Assembly: GCF_031769195.1 (NCBI RefSeq)
Contig: NZ_JAVHNP010000002.1
Span: 434,001-498,000 of the forward strand
DNA: 64,000 nucleotides
Reading direction: 5' to 3'
Source: Vreelandella sp031769195
GTDB taxonomy: Bacteria; Pseudomonadota; Gammaproteobacteria; Pseudomonadales; Halomonadaceae
Below the pieces are notes generated by a model. The model saw nothing but the letters and a program-made list of their open reading frames with translations, made no database searches and was not told where the DNA came from. The position numbers were made by a program, and so were the translations under genes. Below, piece by piece: positions 58,577-64,000 of this stretch (within the stretch, counting starts at the first letter, position 1; each line of letters opens with the position of its first letter).

Positions 58577-59848
58577 TTAGTGGGGTGCCGAGCAGCGCGG
58601 TAAGGTGACTTCGGTCAGCGTTCCACCTTCTGGATGGTTATAAAGGCTAACGCCGCCGCCAAAGCGGTTAATAGTGGCGTGAGTAAGAAAGAGGCCAATA
58701 CCCATCCCTTTGCTTTTGGTGGAAACAAAGGTGTCGCCTAGCTGGTCAGCAATCGACATCGCCACGCCAGGCCCATGATCACGAATATCGATAACCACGC
58801 TTTCCTCTTGCCAGTCCAGCCGAATAGCAATGTGTTCTGGATTAGCGTCGGCGGCATTATTAAGCAAATTCGTTAACGCTTGGTCGAGTGTGGCATCTAC
58901 GGCCAGCCAGGGGCGGCCACGTCGCTCGGCCACATCAAACTGATGGCTGACATCCGGCCGAATGACCAGCCAGCGTTGAACCACGCCAGCAAGCCATACC
59001 TCCGCATCTAATATCTCAGGCTCAGCCATACGCCGACGATCAGCGTTAGTGACAAGGTGCTGCAAACGCGATTTACAAATATCGACCTGTTGGCGTAGTA
59101 GCGCAATATCCTGGCCTAGCGGGCTGGTCTCGTCGGCATCCGCCTGCATCTCTTTTAACAGAACCGCCATGGTGGAAAGCGGCGTGCCCAGCTCATGGGC
59201 AGTGCCTGCTGCTTGGGTGGCGACGGCAAGCACCTGCTCATTACGCAGGGCCGCTTCGCGGGTGCGTGAAAGCGCTTTATCACGGCTGCGCAGTGCATGT
59301 GCCATCTTGTAAATGAAAAACGTCACTAGACCTGCTGAAAGCCCAAAATTAAGCCACATGCCAAGAATGTGTAGGCTTAGTGGGCCGTCGCTACTGATAT
59401 GGCCCAGTTGGGGTATCGGGTGATAGTAGAACATTAGGAAGCTGTAACCTGCCATAGCGCAGGCAGCAATAATCCAGGCATGCCGCCAGGGAAGCGTGGC
59501 AGCGGCAATGGTAACCGGCACCAAGTAATAGGTAATAAAGGGGTTGGTAGAGCCGCCGGAGAAGTAAAACAGCAGGGTAAGGCCAGCAATGTCTGCTAAC
59601 AAATGGGATAAATATTCTCCATGGCTTACGGCTTTTGGCCTGCCTAACCGCCACCAGGTAGCGATGTTTAAAATACCCATCGCAATGACAACGCTGACCA
59701 CTGCGGTCACCGGCAAATTAAAGGCCAGCAGCTCAATGCCGACAATGATGGCCATTAAGAAGCCCGTCCAGGTGATTCCCCGGACGATAGTGAGCCTAAC
59801 TAAGTTGCGGTTAGGCGTAGAGAGCGGCAAGGGTAGGGCAGTCGGCAT
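58577..59848 (-). CDS. regB: RegB/PrrB-type redox sensor histidine kinase
   Basis: A 423-residue membrane kinase with six hydrophobic segments (about 22-182). It has the quinone-binding loop GGSTNPF (98-104), the H-box TAHELGTPLS with phospho-acceptor H218, the redox cysteine C258 in VDICKSRL, and N, G1 and G2 boxes in the ATP domain (NLLNNAADANP, DHGPGVA, GMGIGLFL). All RegB hallmarks are kept, so it should sense quinone redox state and oxygen. It lies upstream of regA. Confidence 0.95.
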   Translation of the reverse strand: MPTALPLPLSTPNRNLVRLTIVRGITWTGFLMAIIVGIELLAFNLPVTAVVSVVIAMGILNIATWWRLGRPKAVSHGEYLSHLLADIAGLTLLFYFSGGSTNPFITYYLVPVTIAAATLPWRHAWIIAACAMAGYSFLMFYYHPIPQLGHISSDGPLSLHILGMWLNFGLSAGLVTFFIYKMAHALRSRDKALSRTREAALRNEQVLAVATQAAGTAHELGTPLSTMAVLLKEMQADADETSPLGQDIALLRQQVDICKSRLQHLVTNADRRRMAEPEILDAEVWLAGVVQRWLVIRPDVSHQFDVAERRGRPWLAVDATLDQALTNLLNNAADANPEHIAIRLDWQEESVVIDIRDHGPGVAMSIADQLGDTFVSTKSKGMGIGLFLTHATINRFGGGVSLYNHPEGGTLTEVTLPRCSAPH

Positions 59849-59857
59849 GGCGGTGGC

Positions 59858-60280
59858 TTATTTACTTGATGTTTTAACGCTATGGATAACGAATTTGATA
59901 AACAGCGTCATGACAAAGGTCATCCAGCCAGCAGACGCCAGCAGATTGAACAGCAGCATCTTGGGAGGGAGCCAAGCAGACCCTAACAGCGCTTCCAGCA
60001 TGAGATGAAAAAACATCGCGAGCAGCAAAGGCAGAGCCAAGGTGTGAATCCACATATCCGTGCGACGCTTGCGAATATGATATCGACGCAGTAAATAGCG
60101 CATCGGGCGATGTGCCCAACTAAACAAGACCAGCGTTGCCACCACAAAGAGGGCGGCAAGCGTAGGCTCCGTGCTTCCATGGTGCATCGAGATGGAAATC
60201 GACCACGCGAGTCCTAGCCAGACCAATCCCTCTATACTGGCGATAAAGTCCGCATAGCGTCGTACGTTCTGCATAAACAA
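59858..60280 (-). CDS. Four-helix membrane protein of unknown function
   Basis: A 140-residue protein with about four hydrophobic segments (13-30, 38-56, 78-100, 108-130) and a basic loop RRYHIRKRR between the second and third. An alternative start is codon 3. It lies 9 bp upstream of regB, so it is probably in the same operon as regB-regA, and a redox or respiratory role is possible only by association. Family not recognised. Confidence 0.7.
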   Translation of the reverse strand: MFMQNVRRYADFIASIEGLVWLGLAWSISISMHHGSTEPTLAALFVVATLVLFSWAHRPMRYLLRRYHIRKRRTDMWIHTLALPLLLAMFFHLMLEALLGSAWLPPKMLLFNLLASAGWMTFVMTLFIKFVIHSVKTSSK

Positions 60281-60427
60281 CTGAATCCTTGATCTTACAG
60301 CGTGGCGCCATGATACGACACTTGTGCTTATCTGTGGGGATGACGCGTAGATTTATCCCTCCTCGGTATTGGGTATACTGTTAAGGCTTTCTGAATCTCC
60401 TCTCCCAACCTCAGTATAGGATTTGCC

Positions 60428-61468
60428 GTGGACGCGATTACCCTTACCCGACCCGATGACTGGCACTTGCACCTGCGCGACGATGACGCGCTGACGGCTG
60501 TGGTTGGGCATACCGCTGCGCAGATGGGGCGCGCTATCATCATGCCCAACTTGAAGCCGCCGGTGACCACCACTGAACAGGCGATTGCGTATCGTGAACG
60601 TATCTTGGCGGCGCTGCCGGAGGGGAGCGCGTTTGAACCACTGATGGTGCTGTATTTAACCGATACTACGCCGCCAGAAGAGATTCAGCGTGCGGTGGAT
60701 AGCGGCATTGTGAAAGCGGTGAAGCTGTATCCTGCTGGGGCAACTACCAACTCAGCGTCAGGCGTCACTGATATAGCTCACTGCGATGCCACCATTGCGA
60801 TGATGGCTAAGCTAGGCATGCCGTTACTGGTGCATGGTGAAGTGACTGACCATGAGATTGATATTTTTGATCGTGAAGCGGTGTTTATCGAGCGAGTAAT
60901 GAAGCCACTGCTGGCGCGCCACCCAAGCTTGAAAGTGGTGTTTGAGCATATTACCACTCAGCAGGCCGCTGAGTTTGTGGCCAGTGCTTCCGATAATGTG
61001 GCGGCCACCATCACCGCCCACCACCTTCTGTTTAACCGTAATAAAATGTTGGCGGGTGGCATTCGCCCCCATTACTACTGCCTGCCTATTTTGAAGCGTG
61101 AACAGCATCGTCAAGCGTTACTAAAAGCTGCGACGAGCGGTAGCCCCAAGTTCTTTTTAGGCACCGACAGTGCGCCCCATGCCAAAGGCGATAAAGAGTC
61201 CAGCTGTGGCTGTGCTGGCGCTTATACGGCACCGGCGGCTATTGAGCTATACGCAACGGCATTTGAAGAGATGCAGGCGCTGGATAAGCTAGAAGCGTTT
61301 GCTAGCCTCAACGGCCCGCGTTTCTACGGTTTGGCACCCAACGCTGATACCGTCACCCTTGAGCGTCGTCAGTGGGTGCTGCCAGAGAGCTACCCGTACG
61401 CATCGGGACAAACGATTGTTCCGCTACTCGCCGGTGAGACCCTGGAGTGGGTAATGAAGGCCTCATAG
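60428..61468 (+). CDS. pyrC: Dihydroorotase (class II)
   Basis: A zinc enzyme of pyrimidine synthesis, closing N-carbamoyl-aspartate to dihydroorotate. The 346-residue protein starts at a GTG (AGGATTTGCC upstream). It has the metal motif DDWHLHLRD, the carboxylated-lysine region AVKLYPAGATTNS, HGEV and the C-terminal GTDSAPH. Size and motifs match E. coli PyrC. A hairpin follows the stop. Confidence 0.97.
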   Translation: MDAITLTRPDDWHLHLRDDDALTAVVGHTAAQMGRAIIMPNLKPPVTTTEQAIAYRERILAALPEGSAFEPLMVLYLTDTTPPEEIQRAVDSGIVKAVKLYPAGATTNSASGVTDIAHCDATIAMMAKLGMPLLVHGEVTDHEIDIFDREAVFIERVMKPLLARHPSLKVVFEHITTQQAAEFVASASDNVAATITAHHLLFNRNKMLAGGIRPHYYCLPILKREQHRQALLKAATSGSPKFFLGTDSAPHAKGDKESSCGCAGAYTAPAAIELYATAFEEMQALDKLEAFASLNGPRFYGLAPNADTVTLERRQWVLPESYPYASGQTIVPLLAGETLEWVMKAS

Positions 61469-61497
61469 CATGAGGCGGTAGGCGGATCGCAGTGAAA

Positions 61498-61528
61498 ACG
61501 GAGCCTTCATGGCTCCGTTATCTTTTAT
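61498..61528 (+). terminator. Rho-independent terminator of pyrC
   Basis: AACGGAGCC and GGCTCCGTT form the stem with a 4-nt loop, followed by ATCTTTTAT. It also lies beyond the end of the convergent mtnN. Confidence 0.75.
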
Positions 61529-61552
61529 ACAGGCGGTGAGGGACGTGAAGTG

Positions 61553-62263
61553 CTATCGCGGAGTGCTGAGCGCGATCAGCATCTGCTCTACCATGCGCGA
61601 AGAGTGGTCGGCGGCAATATCGAGGAACTGCTCAAAGGAGAGATGGTTGTCGCCGCTGCCCGGTATATCGGAAAGCGCGCGAATCACCACAAAGGGGCAG
61701 CGGTAGAGGTAGCAGGTTTGTGCGATGGCAGCCCCTTCCATCTCAACGGCGAGCATGGTGGGGAATTGCGCGCGCGTTTTGGCGACGCGCTCGGGGTCAG
61801 CCATGAACGCATCACCCGTAGCGATCATGCCTTCACGTACGTTAACTTCACCCAAGGCGGCAATCGCGCCACGCGCGACTTCACGTAAGCGCGAATCTGC
61901 CTGATAGGCCGCGGGCATTCCCGGCACTTGGCCTAACTCATAGCCAAATACCACCGCATCCACATCGTGGTGGCGCACTTCGTCGGAAATGATGACATCA
62001 CCAATTGCTAAGTCGGTGGCAAAGCCGCCCGCTGAACCGGTATTGATAATAGCATCCGGCTGGTGGCGCTCTAATAAAATAGCGGTGCCGACGGCTGCGT
62101 TCACTTTGCCAATGCCAGACTGCAATATGATGATTTCTAATCCGTGGCGAGTGCCGGTATGAAATACAAACCCAGCGTGCTCGTAGCGCTCTGCGTTATC
62201 CAGTTGGCCCGCTAAAATCGTCACTTCCTGCGCCATAGCGCCAATAATTCCGATCCGTTGCAC
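61553..62263 (-). CDS. mtnN: 5'-methylthioadenosine/S-adenosylhomocysteine nucleosidase
   Basis: It cleaves methylthioadenosine, S-adenosylhomocysteine and 5'-deoxyadenosine. The 236-residue protein has the N-terminal IGIIGAMAQEV, NTGSAGG and the signature MEGAAIAQTC with the catalytic Glu, and RALSDIPGSG with the catalytic Asp near the C-terminus. It follows folD on the same strand after about 50 bp. Confidence 0.97.
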   Translation of the reverse strand: MQRIGIIGAMAQEVTILAGQLDNAERYEHAGFVFHTGTRHGLEIIILQSGIGKVNAAVGTAILLERHQPDAIINTGSAGGFATDLAIGDVIISDEVRHHDVDAVVFGYELGQVPGMPAAYQADSRLREVARGAIAALGEVNVREGMIATGDAFMADPERVAKTRAQFPTMLAVEMEGAAIAQTCYLYRCPFVVIRALSDIPGSGDNHLSFEQFLDIAADHSSRMVEQMLIALSTPR

Positions 62264-62313
62264 TGTTACCTCTCCCTTGTGAATTCGTCAGGTGTGTTTG
62301 AAACGATCACTGC

Positions 62314-63174
62314 TTAGTGCTGTTGATCATGGCGTTCGGCGGCTTCTAAGGTGTTTTCAAGCAGAGTAGCTACGGTCATGGGGCCAACGCCGCCCGGTAC
62401 GGGTGTAATATAGCTTGCGCGCTCGGCAGCGGCGGTAAAGTCGACGTCGCCAATCAGCGTGCCATCCTCTTGGCGGTTAATGCCCACATCAATGACCACG
62501 GCACCCGGTTTAATCCACTCGCCTTTTACAATGCCCGGTTTGCCGACGGCTACCACCACTAGGTCCGCCCGGCTCACATGCGCGGCCAAATCCTGTGTAA
62601 AGCGATGGCATACCGTTGTCGTACAGCCCGCTAGCATGAGTTCGAGCGCCATCGGGCGGCCAACGATATTAGACGCGCCCACTATGGTTGCATCCATGCC
62701 GCGTACGGCGATGCCGCTTTGCGCCAGCATGGTCATAATGCCTTTAGGTGTGCAGGGCCGCAGTGAGGGGAGGCGCTGCGCTAGGCGGCCAAGATTGTAG
62801 GGATGAAAGCCATCGACGTCTTTGTCTGGGCGGATGCGCTCTAGAATCGGTCGTGCATCCAGATGGGCAGGCAGAGGAAGCTGAACCAAGATGCCATCTA
62901 CTTTAGGGTCGGCATTTAACTCATCGACCAGTGTTTCTAATGCTTCTTGCGTCGTTGTGGCGGGCAGTGCGTATTGAAACGATAAAATGCCAGCCTGCTC
63001 GCAAGCTCGGTGCTTATTGCTGACGTATACATGAGAAGCAGGGTCCTCGCCGACCACCACAACGGCTAATCCGGGTGCACGATTGCCAGCCTGCTGACGT
63101 GCGGTAATTTTTTCGGCAACGCGTTGACGGACATTAGCGGCGATGGCTTTACCATCGATAAGCTGGGCGGTCAT
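62314..63174 (-). CDS. folD: Bifunctional methylenetetrahydrofolate dehydrogenase/cyclohydrolase
   Basis: It interconverts one-carbon folates with NADP. The 286-residue protein has the catalytic Tyr-Lys region YVSNKHRACEQAGI, VDGILVQLPLPAHLD, PCTPKGIM and the Rossmann segment GASNIVGRPMALEL, then TPVPGGVGPMT. It links functionally with the glycine cleavage genes in the window, which feed methylene-folate. Confidence 0.98.
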   Translation of the reverse strand: MTAQLIDGKAIAANVRQRVAEKITARQQAGNRAPGLAVVVVGEDPASHVYVSNKHRACEQAGILSFQYALPATTTQEALETLVDELNADPKVDGILVQLPLPAHLDARPILERIRPDKDVDGFHPYNLGRLAQRLPSLRPCTPKGIMTMLAQSGIAVRGMDATIVGASNIVGRPMALELMLAGCTTTVCHRFTQDLAAHVSRADLVVVAVGKPGIVKGEWIKPGAVVIDVGINRQEDGTLIGDVDFTAAAERASYITPVPGGVGPMTVATLLENTLEAAERHDQQH

Positions 63175-63385
63175 GTAATGAGATCCCTATGAAGGTTGAA
63201 AAGCAAAGCAAACTGACAAGCACCGGTGTCATGACGGGCTTTTAGAGGTGGCAATTTTCGCATGGTAGGGCGACAAGGCAAAGCGCCTATCGAATCAATC
63301 ACTTTAAGTGTTGACTTTAAAATTAGAAATAGTAATATATGCCTCGCTTGAGACGAGATACGCAGCAGCGTCTAAGGTAAGAAAT

Positions 63386-63462
63386 CGGGATGTAGCGCAG
63401 TCTGGTAGCGCGCCTGCTTTGGGAGCAGGATGTCGGGGGTTCGAATCCCTCCATCCCGACCA
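63386..63462 (+). tRNA. tRNA-Pro (anticodon TGG)
   Basis: A 77-nt cloverleaf with encoded CCA. The acceptor CGGGATG pairs with CATCCCG. Anticodon stem CCTGC/GCAGG holds loop TTTGGGA, anticodon TGG. First gene of the tRNA cluster. Confidence 0.95.
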
Positions 63463-63550
63463 CGTACCTAGCACGGAAGGTGTTAATCTGCTTCTCCTAA
63501 CTTTGGTTGTGGTCAAGTGCTCATCAGTATTCACAGCGAATACACTATGT

Positions 63551-63627
63551 GCGCCCATAGCTCAACCGGATAGAGCAACGGCCTTCTAAGCCGTAGGTTG
63601 CGGGTTCGAGTCCTGCTGGGCGTGCCA
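63551..63627 (+). tRNA. tRNA-Arg (anticodon TCT)
   Basis: A 77-nt cloverleaf with encoded CCA. The acceptor GCGCCCA pairs with TGGGCGT, with one G-U pair. Anticodon stem ACGGC/GCCGT holds loop CTTCTAA, anticodon TCT, reading AGA and AGG. Confidence 0.95.
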
Positions 63628-63685
63628 TTCAAATGCTTACAGTGTTTGTCATCCAGTTGGGTCTTCTCAAGTTAGTTTTGTCTAT

Positions 63686-63761
63686 GGTGGATGTAGCTCA
63701 GTGGTAGAGCCCCGGATTGTGGCTCCGGTGGTCGTGGGTTCGATCCCCATCATCCACCCCA
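63686..63761 (+). tRNA. tRNA-His (anticodon GTG), copy 1
   Basis: A 76-nt gene with the extra 5' G (G-1) typical of tRNA-His and encoded CCA. The acceptor GTGGATG pairs with CATCCAC. Anticodon stem CCGGA/TCCGG holds loop TTGTGGC, anticodon GTG. Confidence 0.95.
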
Positions 63762-63824
63762 TTGACAAAACGTTAGCACTATAAAGCAGTATCAGTAATT
63801 CCGCAGTAAACAGTTCCAGGTTGT

Positions 63825-63900
63825 GGTGGATGTAGCTCAGTGGTAGAGCCCCGGATTGTGGCTCCGGTGGTCGTGGGTTCGATCCCCATCATCCACCCCA
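63825..63900 (+). tRNA. tRNA-His (anticodon GTG), copy 2
   Basis: Identical in sequence to the copy 139 bp upstream, over the full 76 nt including G-1 and CCA. The intergenic sequences differ. The window ends 100 bp later with nothing further seen. Confidence 0.95.
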
Positions 63901-64000
63901 TTAACCTGTTATTTGTCCCTCAGTTTATCTCCTCTATATTATCTCCCTTTTTGTCTCTCTTGTTTTAATTTCAAACTCTAGCTAATACCTCTATAACATC

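Noticed and set aside
63304..63589. Open frames over the tRNA-Pro gene at 63.4 kb
   Set aside because: Both strands are open only because they run through structured tRNA sequence; the tRNA assignment explains the region.

Overview
The window looks like a chromosomal segment of a halophilic gammaproteobacterium close to Halomonas. This is inferred from gene content and protein character, not from a database search. Supporting signs are an MvaT-type H-NS family protein, a gyrA-serC-pheA-tyrA/aroA-cmk-rpsA supraoperon of the Pseudomonas kind, a RegB/RegA redox system, Rsx (SoxR-reducing) genes beside nth, type IV pilus genes in the order coaE-pilD-pilC-pilB with a divergent pilA, and acidic, moderately GC-rich coding sequence. 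Almost all of it is core chromosome. I see no insertion sequence, prophage, CRISPR array or clear integrative element.

Layout. 1-2.9 kb: the start of a membrane protein, a single-domain response regulator, a DUF3524 (QTMAN-like) glycosyltransferase and a carbonic-anhydrase-like protein. 2.9-10.3 kb (minus): a tightly overlapped operon of a CHASE4-GGDEF diguanylate cyclase, rsxABCDGE and nth. 10.4-15.2 kb (minus): metG, a small conserved-looking protein, an acyltransferase and rdgC. 15.3-25.6 kb (plus): a thioesterase, then gyrA, serC, pheA, a tyrA-aroA fusion, cmk and rpsA. 25.9-29.7 kb: mvaT, an AraC/GyrI-like regulator, a small protein with an MvaT-like N-domain segment, a Tus-type replication terminator protein, yacG and coaE. 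29.7-34.2 kb: pilD, pilC, pilB and pilA. 34.3-39.1 kb: the most accessory-looking stretch, with a CigR-like protein, an inositol monophosphatase, tRNA-Pro(GGG), a membrane-anchored DUF4041/GIY-YIG protein, an exported protein of unknown function and two small proteins. 39.1-42.4 kb: a TauE/SafE permease, ppnN and a LysR regulator. 42.4-48.9 kb: gcvP and gcvH (minus), an AGCS amino acid:sodium symporter and gcvT (plus), forming a glycine uptake and cleavage locus. 48.9-53.6 kb: an AraC regulator, an isolated POTRA protein, a LysM/degenerate LytM lipoprotein, a YihG-like acyltransferase and a LysR regulator. 53.9-60.3 kb: scoAB, a DUF1338-like protein, glutaredoxin, an orphan HybE-like protein, 3-hydroxybutyrate dehydrogenase, RegA/RegB and a small membrane protein. 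60.4-63.9 kb: pyrC, mtnN, folD and a tRNA cluster Pro(TGG)-Arg(TCT)-His-His.

Several groups appear to work together. ScoAB and BdhA convert 3-hydroxybutyrate to acetoacetyl-CoA, fitting polyhydroxybutyrate turnover. GcvPHT and the AGCS permease handle glycine. PheA, TyrA-AroA and SerC supply aromatic and serine precursors beside GyrA, Cmk and RpsA. The best leads for something undescribed are the small MvaT-like protein near mvaT, the GIY-YIG gene with a perfect 22-bp palindrome in its divergent promoter region, the carbonic-anhydrase-like protein without carboxysome genes, the bacterial DUF3524 glycosyltransferase, the stand-alone POTRA protein with repeated AACGCTA boxes upstream, and the diguanylate cyclase translationally coupled to rsx.
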